Source: Marixanthomonas sp. SCSIO 43207
GTDB lineage: Bacteria; Bacteroidota; Bacteroidia; Flavobacteriales; Flavobacteriaceae
Direction: 5' to 3'
DNA: 64,000 nt
NCBI RefSeq assembly: GCF_019904255.1
Contig: NZ_CP063203.1
Span: forward strand, 2,895,669-2,959,668
The notes beneath the pieces were generated by a model. The model was not told the DNA's origin and made no database searches. It saw nothing but the letters and a program-made list of their open reading frames with translations. Each line of letters opens with the position of its first letter. Position 1 is the stretch's first letter. The translations under genes were made by a program, and so were the position numbers. Of this stretch, positions 8,173-17,896 are shown one piece after another.

Positions 8173-11136
8173 ATGAAAAAAATTACCTTGCTCCTCTTGA
8201 GTTGTTTTTTTTCATCAATCATTTTTGCTCAGGATTATTTTCCTAAAAATGATGGAGTTAAAGAAAAAAACAACAATTACACAGCTTTTACCAATGCTAC
8301 ACTATTTGTAACACCTTCTGAAAAAGTTAAAAACGGAACCTTGCTTATCCAAAATGGAAAAGTAGTTGCTTCTGGAAAATCTGTTGATATTCCTGAAAAT
8401 TCAGTAGTAATTGATTTAAAAGGCAAATTCATTTACCCATCATTTATTGACGCTTATACCAACTTCGGGATAAAAAAACCAAAGAAAGCCAGTAGAAATG
8501 GTCGCTCTGCTCAATATAAACCATCACGTGAAGGCTTTTATTGGAATGATCACATCAAACCTGAACAAAGCGCAATCGATGATTTTTCATATGATAAAAA
8601 AACAGCAAAAGAGCTCCGCAAATTAGGGTTTGGTACTGTAAACACATTACAAATGGATGGTATTGCACGCGGTAATGGTGTTCTGGTTACATTAAATGAT
8701 GAAGATAGCGATGCTAAACGAATTCTTGACGATGCTTCTGGGCAGTACTTTTCTTTTGATAAAAGTGTAACGAGCCTTCAAAGCTATCCTACTTCATTGA
8801 TGGGAGCTATGGCTTTATTACGCCAAATGTATCACGATGCTGCTTGGTATGAAAAAGGAAATATAGAAACCAAAGACCGCTCACTAGAAGCATTGTTAAA
8901 TGACAAGAATAAAATAGCCATTTTTGAAGCCGGAAATAAAAGTAATAACCTACGCGCAGATAAAATAGCTGACGAATTTAATGTAGACTATATAATTGTT
9001 GGTGGTGGTGATGAATATGAATTACTTGCCGAAACAAAAGCTACCAATGCTAAGTTTATCATTCCTATCAACTTTCCAGACGCTTACGATGTAAGCAATC
9101 CATACGCAGCAAAATATCTCTCTCTGGCAGATATGCGAGAATGGAATCAAGCACCTATGAATCCTAAGATGCTTTCTGAAAACGGAATCACATTTGCTCT
9201 TACAACACACCAATTAAAGAGCCCTAAAGAATTTTCAGGAAAGCTTAAAAAAGCATTCAGTTATGGATTTGACAAAACTAAAGCACTTGAATCATTAACA
9301 ACTATTCCTGCGGAATTATTAGGTAAATCAAATGAGATTGGATCGCTTAAACCAGGTCGTCAAGCTAATTTTTTAATTACTTCTGGAGAAATTTTTGATG
9401 ATGAAACGACACTTTATGAAAACTGGGTGCAAGGATCAAAAAATGTAATTAACACAAAAGACCAAAAAGACATTCGCGGAAATTACACCATCACTTCTGC
9501 CGGAAAAACATATGCTGTTGAGATTTCAGGTGATATTTCAAAACCTAAGTCTAGTGTTAAACTTGGTGATGTTGATTACCCTTCAAAAATTGATTATTCA
9601 GAAAACTGGGTAACGCTTTCCTTTAAAGATGAAAAAACAAATGAGGTTTTTAGAACCACCGGAATTATTCCAAAAGATGGGAATAATTTTTCAGGAAAAT
9701 TAATCACTCCAGATGGTCAAGAAACCGACTTTACAGCTGTAAAACAAAAAAGTAAAGCAGAAAATTCTTCAGAAAAGAAGAAAAACAAAAACAACGAAAA
9801 GCCTGAAATAGTACCTCTTACCTATCCTAATGTTGGTTATGGGTTTACAACCAAACCCAAAGAAACCGACGTTATATTTAAAAATGCTACCGTTTGGACG
9901 AGTGAAGATGCGGGTGTTTTAGAAAACACTGATGTACTTGTAAAAGACGGAAAAATCACCAAAATAGGTAAAAACCTTCGTGCAGGTAGCGCAAAAGAGA
10001 TTGATGCTACTGGAAAACATTTAACTGCCGGTATTATTGATGAGCACTCGCATATTGCGGCTCTTGCAATTAATGAAGCAGGACAAAACTCTTCTGCCGA
10101 AGTTACCATTGAAGATGTTGTAGACCCAGAAGATATTTCAATATATCGTGATTTGGCTGGTGGTGTAACGTCTATTCAAATTTTACACGGATCAGCAAAC
10201 CCAATTGGAGGTAGATCTGCCATTATCAAATTAAAATGGGGAGAATCTGCAGATAATATGATTTATGACAATACACCCAAGTTCATCAAATTTGCATTGG
10301 GAGAAAACGTAAAACAGTCTAACTGGCAAAGCTTTAATCGTTTTCCGCAAACTAGAATGGGTGTTGAACAGGTTTATGTAAATTATTTTAACCGAGCTAA
10401 AGAGTATGACTCAAAGAAAAAAAGTGGTCAGCCGGTTAGATATGATGAAGAGCTAGAGGTATTAGCCGAAATTTTAAATGGCGAACGCTTTATAAGTTGT
10501 CATTCATATGTACAAAGCGAGATCAATATGTTAATGAAAGTAGCTGAAGAATTTGGTTTTAAAGTGAACACATTTACGCATATTTTAGAAGGATACAAGG
10601 TAGCAGATAAAATGCACGAGCACGGCGCCGGAGGTTCTACCTTTAGTGACTGGTGGGCGTATAAGTATGAAGTAAAAGATGCTATACCTTACAACGCTGC
10701 AATAATGAATAGTCAAGGTGTAACGGTGGCAATTAACAGTGATGATGCTGAAATGAGCCGTCGTCTCAACCAAGAAGCTGCAAAAAGCGTTAAATACGGT
10801 GGTATGAGTGAAGAAGAAGCTTGGAAAATGATCACAATTAACCCTGCAAAATTACTACACATTGATAATCGTACCGGTAGCATTAAAGAAGGTAAAGATG
10901 CAGATTTGGTTTTATGGAGTGACAACCCTTTATCTATTCAGGCGAGAGCTGAAAAAACGTTAATCGACGGAATAACATATTTTGATATTGAAATCGATAA
11001 ACAGAAACGTGAAGCAATAAAACAAGAACGCAATCAACTCGTAAAAATGATGCTGGCAGAAAAAGAAGGAGGCGGTAGTACTAGACCACCTAAAGGAAAA
11101 GACAAGCGCATTTTTGATTGTGAAACTATAAACTAA
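8173..11136 (+). CDS. Secreted tandem amidohydrolase-family protein
   Basis: The 987-residue protein has a Sec signal (cleavage after IIFAQ, about residue 20) and two amidohydrolase-like modules. The first (about 35-440) has the beta-sandwich start and FIDAYTN at 91-97, where active members have FIDAHTH, so both first-site metal histidines are lost. The second (about 565-975) keeps HSH at 625-627, later ISCHSY and FTHILEG histidines and the AINSDDAE aspartate, plus the closing motif TGSIKEGKDADLVLW. It is related to imidazolonepropionase-like hydrolases; the substrate is unknown. A second such protein follows eight bases downstream in the same operon. The pairing suggests a periplasmic heteromeric complex, which is inference. 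Confidence 0.88.
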   Translation: MKKITLLLLSCFFSSIIFAQDYFPKNDGVKEKNNNYTAFTNATLFVTPSEKVKNGTLLIQNGKVVASGKSVDIPENSVVIDLKGKFIYPSFIDAYTNFGIKKPKKASRNGRSAQYKPSREGFYWNDHIKPEQSAIDDFSYDKKTAKELRKLGFGTVNTLQMDGIARGNGVLVTLNDEDSDAKRILDDASGQYFSFDKSVTSLQSYPTSLMGAMALLRQMYHDAAWYEKGNIETKDRSLEALLNDKNKIAIFEAGNKSNNLRADKIADEFNVDYIIVGGGDEYELLAETKATNAKFIIPINFPDAYDVSNPYAAKYLSLADMREWNQAPMNPKMLSENGITFALTTHQLKSPKEFSGKLKKAFSYGFDKTKALESLTTIPAELLGKSNEIGSLKPGRQANFLITSGEIFDDETTLYENWVQGSKNVINTKDQKDIRGNYTITSAGKTYAVEISGDISKPKSSVKLGDVDYPSKIDYSENWVTLSFKDEKTNEVFRTTGIIPKDGNNFSGKLITPDGQETDFTAVKQKSKAENSSEKKKNKNNEKPEIVPLTYPNVGYGFTTKPKETDVIFKNATVWTSEDAGVLENTDVLVKDGKITKIGKNLRAGSAKEIDATGKHLTAGIIDEHSHIAALAINEAGQNSSAEVTIEDVVDPEDISIYRDLAGGVTSIQILHGSANPIGGRSAIIKLKWGESADNMIYDNTPKFIKFALGENVKQSNWQSFNRFPQTRMGVEQVYVNYFNRAKEYDSKKKSGQPVRYDEELEVLAEILNGERFISCHSYVQSEINMLMKVAEEFGFKVNTFTHILEGYKVADKMHEHGAGGSTFSDWWAYKYEVKDAIPYNAAIMNSQGVTVAINSDDAEMSRRLNQEAAKSVKYGGMSEEEAWKMITINPAKLLHIDNRTGSIKEGKDADLVLWSDNPLSIQARAEKTLIDGITYFDIEIDKQKREAIKQERNQLVKMMLAEKEGGGSTRPPKGKDKRIFDCETIN

Positions 11137-11144
11137 TCGTCATT

Positions 11145-12443
11145 ATGAAATTTTTAAATAAACTTTTTATACTTGTTGCTATATGTAGTAGTTCAATAAG
11201 CATTGCGCAACAAACTCCCGCACCAAAACAAACTGAAGCCATAACCATACAAGGAGCTACAGCTCATATAGGTAATGGTGATGTTATTGAAAACTGTACC
11301 ATTGTTTTTGAGGACGGAAAAATAACAAACATTGGGTCAACAGTAACACCAAAAGGACAAGTGATTGATGCAACCGGAAAACACGTATATCCTGGTTTTA
11401 TTGCTCCTGTATCTACATTGGGATTAGGAGAGATTGATGCTGTTCGCCCAACAATTGATGATGATGAAATTGGCGAAATGATTCCTAATATTAGAAGTTT
11501 AATCGCTTACAACGCAGAAAGTCAAGTTGTTGAAAGTATGCGTCCAAACGGGGTTTTATTAGCTCAAATTACTCCTCAAGGCGGACGTATTTCAGGAACC
11601 TCATCTGTTGTCCAGCTTGATGCTTGGAATTGGGAAGATGCAGCGATAAAAGTTGATGATGGCATTCACATGAATTGGCCTAACAGCTTCCGTCGTGGCA
11701 GATGGTGGTTAGGAGAACCAAGAGGGTATAAACCCAATAAAGATTACCCAAGTGATATTGACCAAGTAGTTAGCTTTTTAGTAAATGCAAAGGCGTATAA
11801 GCAAACAGACAATCAACCAAAAAATGAAGCTTTTAAAGCGATGAAAGGTTTATTTGATGGTTCAAAAAAGTTATTTATTCACGTAGATGGTGAAAAAGAA
11901 ATTATAGATGCTGTAACCACTGCAAAACAACAAGGAGTAAAAAATGTTGTGATTGTAGGCGGTTATGAAGCCTATAAAGTAACAGCTTTTTTAAAGAGCA
12001 ACAATATACCTATTTTGGTACGAAGAGTCCATACCACACCAGAGCGTGAAGATGATGATTATGATTTACCCTATAAATTACCAAAACTTTTGGTTGACGC
12101 CGGTCTACTAGTAGGATTACAAGCAAACGGAAGAATGGAGCGTATGAACACACGTAACTTACCCTTTTACGCCGGTCACTTAATGGGACAAGGGATGAAC
12201 AAGGAGCAAGCCCTGCAGTTAATTACTGGTAATACTGCCAAGATTTTAGGCATTGATTCTACGTACGGAACTTTAGAAAAAGGGAAAAGCGCAACTTTAT
12301 TTATTTCAGAAGGAAATGCACTGGACATGCGTACCAACATTTTAACACATGCTTTTATTAATGGCCGTGATGTATCTCTAGAAACACATCAAACCAAACT
12401 TTATAAGCGTTATATGAACAAATACGAAGAAGGAAAAAAATAA
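11145..12443 (+). CDS. Secreted amidohydrolase-like protein lacking HxH
   Basis: The 432-residue protein has a signal peptide (cleavage near SISIAQQ, about 21). It has the family start (VIENCTIVFEDGKITNIG) and end (LGIDSTYGTLEKGKSATLFI), but the metal motif position reads FIAPVST at 85-91 in place of FIDAHTH. The Asp and both His are therefore missing, and no other obvious metal-binding His cluster is seen. It is probably catalytically dead and may act as a structural or regulatory partner of the preceding 987-residue protein, eight bases upstream. It ends at the long hairpin at 12460-12507. Family assignment is firm; the role is inference. Confidence 0.85.
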   Translation: MKFLNKLFILVAICSSSISIAQQTPAPKQTEAITIQGATAHIGNGDVIENCTIVFEDGKITNIGSTVTPKGQVIDATGKHVYPGFIAPVSTLGLGEIDAVRPTIDDDEIGEMIPNIRSLIAYNAESQVVESMRPNGVLLAQITPQGGRISGTSSVVQLDAWNWEDAAIKVDDGIHMNWPNSFRRGRWWLGEPRGYKPNKDYPSDIDQVVSFLVNAKAYKQTDNQPKNEAFKAMKGLFDGSKKLFIHVDGEKEIIDAVTTAKQQGVKNVVIVGGYEAYKVTAFLKSNNIPILVRRVHTTPEREDDDYDLPYKLPKLLVDAGLLVGLQANGRMERMNTRNLPFYAGHLMGQGMNKEQALQLITGNTAKILGIDSTYGTLEKGKSATLFISEGNALDMRTNILTHAFINGRDVSLETHQTKLYKRYMNKYEEGKK

Positions 12444-12459
12444 TAATAACTCTCCATTT

Positions 12460-12507
12460 AAAGATTATAGAATGCAGAAAACAGAAACTCTTCATTCTAT
12501 AATCTTT
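12460..12507 (+). terminator. Terminator after the amidohydrolase operon
   Basis: A perfect 15-bp inverted repeat (12460-12474 with 12493-12507) with an 18-base loop is followed by a T-rich tract. The stem is AT-rich but long. Confidence 0.75.
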
Positions 12508-12597
12508 TCCTTTTTAAAAAAGAATATTTACCAACTTTCTTTACCAAACAATATTATCGTTCACAAAAAGTTATATTTTTACTGAAAATTCTCGTTA

Positions 12598-14148
12598 ATG
12601 AAGTATGTTTATGGATTGGCAATACTTGCTTGCCTCGTTTTATGGAGTTCTTGTCGCAATGATTTTGATAGTGTCCCCAGTACTGGTAATCTTGAATTTT
12701 CAAGAGATACAGTTTACTTAGACACCGTTTTTACCAATATTGGTTCTAGCACATATAACCTTAAAGTCTATAACCGAAGCGATGAAGATATTAATATTCC
12801 TACCATTCAATTAGCCAGAGGTGAAGCTTCAAATTACCGCTTAAATGTTGATGGAATTCCGGGGAAATCTTTTCAAGACATACAGATAATGGCAGAAGAC
12901 AGTATTTTTATATTTATAGAAACGACTGCAGATATAAACACACTCCCTTCTGAAGAAACAAACTTCCTTTACACAGACCAGCTACAATTTGACACCGGAG
13001 GTAATCAACAAAATGTTGAATTGGTAACACTTATACAAGATGCTGTCTTTTTATTTCCTGAAAAATTAGGTGATGGAATGGTAGAGACCTTAAATTTAGG
13101 TACCGATAATGAAGGGAATGACATTTTAATTGAAGGTTTTTTTCTAGATGATAATGAACTTACATTTACAAATGAAAAACCTTATGTAATTTACGGGTAT
13201 GCGGCTGTACCGCCTCAAAAAACATTAAATATTCAAGCTGGTGCACGCGTTCATTTTCACGCAAATAGTGGAATTCTTGTAGCAAATAATGGCTCTATTC
13301 AATCAAACGGAGCTCCTAGTAATGATTCTGAAGCTTTGGAAAATGAAGTTATTTTTGAAGGCGATCGATTAGAACCCGACTTTGCAAATGTTCCTGGACA
13401 ATGGGGTGCTATCTGGATGACTTCAGGAAGTACAAATAATCTATTTACTCACACAACAATCAAAAACGGAACGGTAGGTCTTTTAATGGATAATAATGAT
13501 GGTGATGAAACCCTTCGACTAGAGAATGTTCAAATTTATAATCACGCAAGTTATGGTCTATTGGCTAGAACGGGTAATGTGTATGGTGAGAATGTAGTTA
13601 TTAATAACTGTGGTGAGTCTTCTCTAGCAGCTTCTTTAGGTGGAACGTATGAGTTTAATCACTGTACTTTTGCAAATTATTGGGTAAATTTTACTCGTGA
13701 TACGCCTTCGGTATCTATTGATAATTTTCTTAACACACAATCAGGAACAACAGCTTTTGACCTTTCTATCGCTTTTAACAACTGTATAATTTATGGCGAT
13801 CAAAGACTTGAATTAGGTTTATTTAAGGATGACGGAGGAGCTTTTAATTTCAATTTTAGCAACAGCATAATACGGTTTGAAGATCCTAATGGAGAGTTTG
13901 AGGACAACCCATTGTATGACTTCAGTAATCAAGCTTTATATACTAATTCAGTAATTAATGAAGATCCAGTTTTTCAAAATACTGAAATAAACAATTTTAA
14001 TATTGAAACAGGTACTTCAGCAGCTGATGGAATAGGAAATACCACAACCGCACAACAAGTACCTATAGATTTAAATGGTACAAATAGAAATACACAAAGC
14101 CCTGATGCAGGAGCGTATGAAAGTACTGTTTTTCCACAAGAGGAATAA
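12598..14148 (+). CDS. Lipoprotein with parallel beta-helix repeats
   Basis: The 516-residue lipoprotein has a lipobox LWSSC (Cys19). An Ig-like strand-rich domain (about 30-155) opens with LEFSRDTVYLDTVFTNIGSS. The middle and C-terminal parts are rich in N-x-x-I/V-x-x-x and AxGA-type turns (GARVHFHANSGILVANNGS, THTTIKNGTVGLLMDNN, NNCIIYGDQ), typical of right-handed parallel beta-helix proteins. It closes with SPDAGAYES, common at the end of such helices. It is presumably surface-exposed and may bind polysaccharide, but no catalytic residues can be assigned. It is a single transcription unit bounded by terminators at both ends. Confidence 0.8.
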   Translation: MKYVYGLAILACLVLWSSCRNDFDSVPSTGNLEFSRDTVYLDTVFTNIGSSTYNLKVYNRSDEDINIPTIQLARGEASNYRLNVDGIPGKSFQDIQIMAEDSIFIFIETTADINTLPSEETNFLYTDQLQFDTGGNQQNVELVTLIQDAVFLFPEKLGDGMVETLNLGTDNEGNDILIEGFFLDDNELTFTNEKPYVIYGYAAVPPQKTLNIQAGARVHFHANSGILVANNGSIQSNGAPSNDSEALENEVIFEGDRLEPDFANVPGQWGAIWMTSGSTNNLFTHTTIKNGTVGLLMDNNDGDETLRLENVQIYNHASYGLLARTGNVYGENVVINNCGESSLAASLGGTYEFNHCTFANYWVNFTRDTPSVSIDNFLNTQSGTTAFDLSIAFNNCIIYGDQRLELGLFKDDGGAFNFNFSNSIIRFEDPNGEFEDNPLYDFSNQALYTNSVINEDPVFQNTEINNFNIETGTSAADGIGNTTTAQQVPIDLNGTNRNTQSPDAGAYESTVFPQEE

Positions 14149-14168
14149 ATCTTAAAAAACTACATAAA

Positions 14169-14195
14169 AAAAGCCGCTCAAATTGAGCGGCTTTT
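14169..14195. terminator. Terminator between beta-helix lipoprotein and csp gene
   Basis: AAAAGCCGCTC pairs with GAGCGGCTTTT (11 bp, 5-base loop), flanked by A- and T-runs. It is usable by both convergent genes. Confidence 0.9.
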
Positions 14196-14219
14196 CTGTT
14201 TTCTAAAAAATGAATTTAT

Positions 14220-14411
14220 TTATAGTACTCTTACGTTTACTGCGTTCAATCCTTTTTTTCCTTCTTTTAGGTCAAATTCCACTTCGTCATCTTCACGAAT
14301 TTCATCGATTAATCCTGTAACGTGTACAAAGTGTTCTTTGTTTGTTCCTTCTTCAGTGATGAATCCAAATCCTTTTGAATCGTTGAAGAATTTTACTGTG
14401 CCTTTTTGCAT
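14220..14411 (-). CDS. Cold-shock-domain protein
   Basis: The 63-residue protein is a single cold-shock domain. RNP1 reads KGFGFI (13-18) and the RNP2 region reads HFVHVTGL, with the usual GTVKFFND start. It binds single-stranded RNA/DNA as an RNA chaperone; whether it is cold-induced or constitutive cannot be told. The leader is only about 25 bases from the predicted start site, so it lacks the long structured leader of enteric cspA. That argues against the same mode of cold induction. It has its own promoter at 14441-14472. Confidence 0.95.
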   Translation of the reverse strand: MQKGTVKFFNDSKGFGFITEEGTNKEHFVHVTGLIDEIREDDEVEFDLKEGKKGLNAVNVRVL

Positions 14412-14440
14412 TGTAATAAAAATAATTAATTAATAAAGTG

Positions 14441-14472
14441 CGAATGTAGGGCTATAAAAGTTATAAATACAA
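14441..14472 (-). promoter_or_regulatory. csp promoter
   Basis: On the minus strand TTG (14470-14472) is followed by 21 bases and TACATTCG (14441-14448), one mismatch from TAnnTTTG. Confidence 0.6.
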
Positions 14473-14538
14473 TTTTTAACAAATTATATTTCAATTAATT
14501 ACAAAGCACAGCAAAATCAGGAGTTTATAAAAAGCAAA

Positions 14539-15066
14539 TTATTTCTTTTTTAACCATTTTAATCGAAGACTAGCATTTTTATCTTCTACAGGTTGCACAA
14601 TAAGTGTATCACCTTGAAATGAAAAACGTCTTTGAACTACTTTGCCCCACTCTCCAGGATTGGAATGCGATAAACGAGTGTGTTCTACAATATTTTTATC
14701 TGATAGTATTTTGTAATTCCCTATATATACGTATGATCCCGTTAAGTGCTTTAAAGCTGCTTCAGATATGGTATCAGTAAAGTTTGGAAATTCTAATGAT
14801 GTTTTTTCATAATCTTTTTTAAGCAGGTGGAGCGCCATATTTTTATCACCATCATACATTAAATAACCTTGCATACCTCCGCCCCACTCGTTCCAATTAC
14901 CAAGTGAATCTTTTTGTTCCATAGCTTGAAGTTTCCACAAACCTGGTAATTTATCTACCTCGCTACTTTTTTCTAGCTTATTGTTTTCTTTACTAACTTG
15001 TTTTTCTTGACATGATTGAAACAATACAATTGAACACAATAGCAATACAGTTTTTTGAAATGTCAT
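14539..15066 (-). CDS. Lipocalin-like lipoprotein, unknown function
   Basis: The 175-residue lipoprotein has a lipobox LFQSC (Cys19) followed by a charged linker. The mature domain begins LPGLWKLQAME and continues YLMYDGDKNMALHL, then GSYVYIGNYKI, and ends with a strand pair RRFSFQGDTLIVQPV. This order matches lipocalin-like domain proteins that form an eight-stranded barrel. No ligand is known. It lies downstream of glyA on the same strand with a 22-base gap, so it may be cotranscribed with it, but there is no functional link visible. Confidence 0.75.
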   Translation of the reverse strand: MTFQKTVLLLCSIVLFQSCQEKQVSKENNKLEKSSEVDKLPGLWKLQAMEQKDSLGNWNEWGGGMQGYLMYDGDKNMALHLLKKDYEKTSLEFPNFTDTISEAALKHLTGSYVYIGNYKILSDKNIVEHTRLSHSNPGEWGKVVQRRFSFQGDTLIVQPVEDKNASLRLKWLKKK

Positions 15067-15088
15067 ATGTATAAACTTTTCAGTGTAA

Positions 15089-16363
15089 TTAATTTTTAAA
15101 TAATGGTCTTCCTTCCATTAAATCATTTACTTTCTTGGAAACCTTCTGTAAAACAGACTCATCTTCGTAGTTAGTTATCACTTCATCAATTAAATCTACA
15201 ATGATTTTCATATCTGCTTCTACCAATCCTCGGGTAGTGATTGCTGGTGTTCCTATACGTATTCCGCTAGTAACAAATGGTGATTTATCATCAAAGGGAA
15301 CCATATTTTTGTTTACGGTGATATCTGCTTTTTCAAGAGCCTCTTCAGCTTCTTTTCCACTAATGTTTTTATTTCTAAGATCTATTAACATCATGTGGTT
15401 ATCTGTACCACCACTAATTATTTTATAGTCCTTATCTATAAATGCTTCTGCCATTATAGCTGCATTCTTTTTTACTTGCACCATATAATGTAAAAACTCA
15501 TCGGTAAGGGCTTCGCCAAATGCAACTGCTTTTGCAGCAATGATGTGCTCTAGTGGTCCGCCTTGATTTCCTGGGAATATTCCACTGTTGAGCAATGTAG
15601 ACATTTTTTTAAGTTTGCCACTTTTTAATTTTTGACCAAACGGATTTTCAAAATCGGTCCCCATTATGATCATACCGCCACGAGGGCCGCGAAGTGTTTT
15701 ATGAGTAGTAGTAGTACAAATATGGCAATGTGGTACAGGATCTCCTATAATTCCTTTTGCAATAAGTCCGGCTGGATGAGCCATATCTGCTACCAGAATA
15801 GCTCCAACTTTATCTGCTATTTCTCTAAAACGCTTATAATCAATCTCTCTAGAATAGGCTGAAGCTCCAGCAATAATCATTTTAGGTTTTTCGGCAACGG
15901 CAATTTTTTCTACTTCATCATAATCTATCAATCCTGTTTTTTCATCTACTCCATAAAAAACTGGATTGTATAATTTTCCTGAAAAGTTTACCGGACTTCC
16001 GTGTGTTAAGTGTCCTCCGTGAGATAAATCAAATCCTAAAAAGGTGTCGCCAGGTTTCATACAAGCGGCAAAAACAGCTGTGTTGGCTTGAGAACCACTA
16101 TGCGGTTGTACATTTACATATTCTGCATTAAAGAGTGTTTTTGCTCTATCAATTGCCAACTGTTCTACTTTATCGACCACTTCACAACCACCATAATATC
16201 GTTTTCCGGGATAACCTTCGGCATATTTATTTGTCAAAATAGAACCCGCAGCTTCTAGTACTTGATCACTAACAAAGTTTTCAGAAGCGATTAGTTCTAG
16301 ACCGGTAAGTTGACGTGTTTTTTCAGCTTCAATTAAGTTGAATATTTCAGTATCTCTTTTCAT
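15089..16363 (-). CDS. glyA: Serine hydroxymethyltransferase
   Basis: The 424-residue PLP enzyme interconverts serine and glycine with tetrahydrofolate, supplying one-carbon units. Visible family motifs include LIASENFVS (24-32), [13 protein letters not shown] (47-59), [11 protein letters not shown] (112-122) and the PLP-lysine block [14 protein letters not shown], with the Schiff-base lysine at 222. The length is normal. It reads divergently from fahA with about 200 bases between them, and a CAAAAATA box (16481-16488, minus-strand TATTTTTG) is its likely -7 element, close to the fahA promoter. Confidence 0.98.
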   Translation of the reverse strand: MKRDTEIFNLIEAEKTRQLTGLELIASENFVSDQVLEAAGSILTNKYAEGYPGKRYYGGCEVVDKVEQLAIDRAKTLFNAEYVNVQPHSGSQANTAVFAACMKPGDTFLGFDLSHGGHLTHGSPVNFSGKLYNPVFYGVDEKTGLIDYDEVEKIAVAEKPKMIIAGASAYSREIDYKRFREIADKVGAILVADMAHPAGLIAKGIIGDPVPHCHICTTTTHKTLRGPRGGMIIMGTDFENPFGQKLKSGKLKKMSTLLNSGIFPGNQGGPLEHIIAAKAVAFGEALTDEFLHYMVQVKKNAAIMAEAFIDKDYKIISGGTDNHMMLIDLRNKNISGKEAEEALEKADITVNKNMVPFDDKSPFVTSGIRIGTPAITTRGLVEADMKIIVDLIDEVITNYEDESVLQKVSKKVNDLMEGRPLFKN

Positions 16364-16480
16364 ATTTTTTTTATTAAAAGCCTTTTGAATAAAGGATTGA
16401 TTAAAGTAATTTATAGTCGATAAATAAACTGTTTTAATCTGTTTCCGTTAAGGAAATTATAAAAAACTGTTTTGAGGGAG

Positions 16481-16488
16481 CAAAAATA
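16481..16488 (-). promoter_or_regulatory. glyA -7 element
   Basis: Minus-strand TATTTTTG is an exact TAnnTTTG match giving a leader of about 115 bases. It lies only 9 bases from the -33 of the divergent fahA promoter. Confidence 0.45.
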
Positions 16489-16496
16489 CAAAATGG

Positions 16497-16528
16497 TTGT
16501 GGTTAGTCCTTCAGAAATTATATATTTG
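16497..16528 (+). promoter_or_regulatory. fahA promoter
   Basis: TTG (16497-16499), 21 bases, then TATATTTG (16521-16528), an exact TAnnTTTG match. The fahA ATG lies 35 bases downstream. Confidence 0.65.
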
Positions 16529-16563
16529 ATTAACTTTTTTTCACAAATTTCAAAAAAACGATT

Positions 16564-17847
16564 ATGCCTTTAAAAGCAAACGATCCATCCCATAAATCTT
16601 GGCTGGAAGTACCTGAAAATAGCGACTTCCCAATACAAAATATTCCATTTGGTGTTTTTTTAACTAGAGATGATGTAATAACTATAGGAACACGTATAGG
16701 AGACACAGCAATTGACCTTGGTGCATTGCATCAATTAGGCTATTTTAAAGGTATTGAGCTTACCGATGATATTTTTTTACAAGATACTTTAAACGATTTT
16801 ATAGCCGATGGCCGAAAAACGTGGCGATTGGTACGAAATAGAATTTCAGAAATTTTTAGAGAAGGTAGCTCTACCGAGCTTCGTGATAACAAAAAACATA
16901 GAGAGCAAATTTTATTTGATCTTGATGAAATTGAAATGCAATTACCGGTTGATGTAGGTGATTATACAGATTTTTATGCTAGTAAAGAACACGCAACCAA
17001 TGTAGGGTCATTATTTCGTGACCCCGAAAATGCATTGTTACCCAACTGGCTTCGTATTCCTATTGGCTACCACGGAAGAAGCTCATCAATAATACCCTCT
17101 GGTACACCTATTAAAAGACCTATTGGTCAACAAAAACCAGGTGATGATGGAGTTCCCGGTTTTGGACCTTCAAAACTGGTAGATTTTGAACTTGAAATGG
17201 CGTTTATTACAACAGCTGCAAACGACTTAGGAAAGCGCATTTCTGTAAAAGATGCAGAAGAATATATATTTGGCTTGGTACTTTTTAATGACTGGAGCGC
17301 CCGTGATATTCAAGCTTGGGAATATGTTCCTCTTGGGCCATTTTTAGGAAAAAGTTTTGCTTCTACCATTTCTCCTTGGATTGTAACACTTGATGCTCTT
17401 GAAGGTTTTAGAACTGAAGGACCAGAACAAGACCCAGAGCCTCTTCCCTATTTGAAGCAAGGACCTAAAAAGAACTTTGATATACATTTACAAGCTGTAA
17501 TACAGCCAGAAAATGGTGAAGAAAACATAGTTGCCAACAGTAATTTTAAATACATGTATTGGTCTATGTCGCAACAATTGGCGCATCACACTGTAAATGG
17601 TTGTAACGTACGTAGTGGTGATATGATGGGTAGTGGTACTATCTCTGGGCCAACAAAAGATAGCTTTGGTTCTATGCTAGAATTGACTTGGAAAGGTCAA
17701 AACCCATTAAAACTTAAAGACGGCACAGAGCGTAAGTTTATAAACGATAATGACACTGTAATTTTAAGAGGATTCTGTCAAAATGATAAGGTGAGAATTG
17801 GCTTTGGAGATTGCAGCGGAAAAATACTTCCTGCCGATCCATTTTAA
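16564..17847 (+). CDS. fahA: Fumarylacetoacetase
   Basis: The 427-residue cytosolic enzyme performs the last step of tyrosine/phenylalanine (homogentisate) breakdown, splitting fumarylacetoacetate to fumarate and acetoacetate. Family blocks are clear: DYTDFYASKEHATNVGSLFRD, with the catalytic-site Asp and His, then GYHGRSSSI, DFELEMAF (metal-binding Glu residues), LFNDWSARDIQAWEYVPLGP and GSMLELTWKG. The length matches the long eukaryote-like fumarylacetoacetase. No other homogentisate-pathway genes are in the window. It is divergent from glyA and followed 49 bases later by a lipoprotein gene. Confidence 0.97.
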   Translation: MPLKANDPSHKSWLEVPENSDFPIQNIPFGVFLTRDDVITIGTRIGDTAIDLGALHQLGYFKGIELTDDIFLQDTLNDFIADGRKTWRLVRNRISEIFREGSSTELRDNKKHREQILFDLDEIEMQLPVDVGDYTDFYASKEHATNVGSLFRDPENALLPNWLRIPIGYHGRSSSIIPSGTPIKRPIGQQKPGDDGVPGFGPSKLVDFELEMAFITTAANDLGKRISVKDAEEYIFGLVLFNDWSARDIQAWEYVPLGPFLGKSFASTISPWIVTLDALEGFRTEGPEQDPEPLPYLKQGPKKNFDIHLQAVIQPENGEENIVANSNFKYMYWSMSQQLAHHTVNGCNVRSGDMMGSGTISGPTKDSFGSMLELTWKGQNPLKLKDGTERKFINDNDTVILRGFCQNDKVRIGFGDCSGKILPADPF

Positions 17848-17896
17848 GTTTGGCATTACAATTGTATTTTAGCTCTCATAACCAAATTGAAATGTT

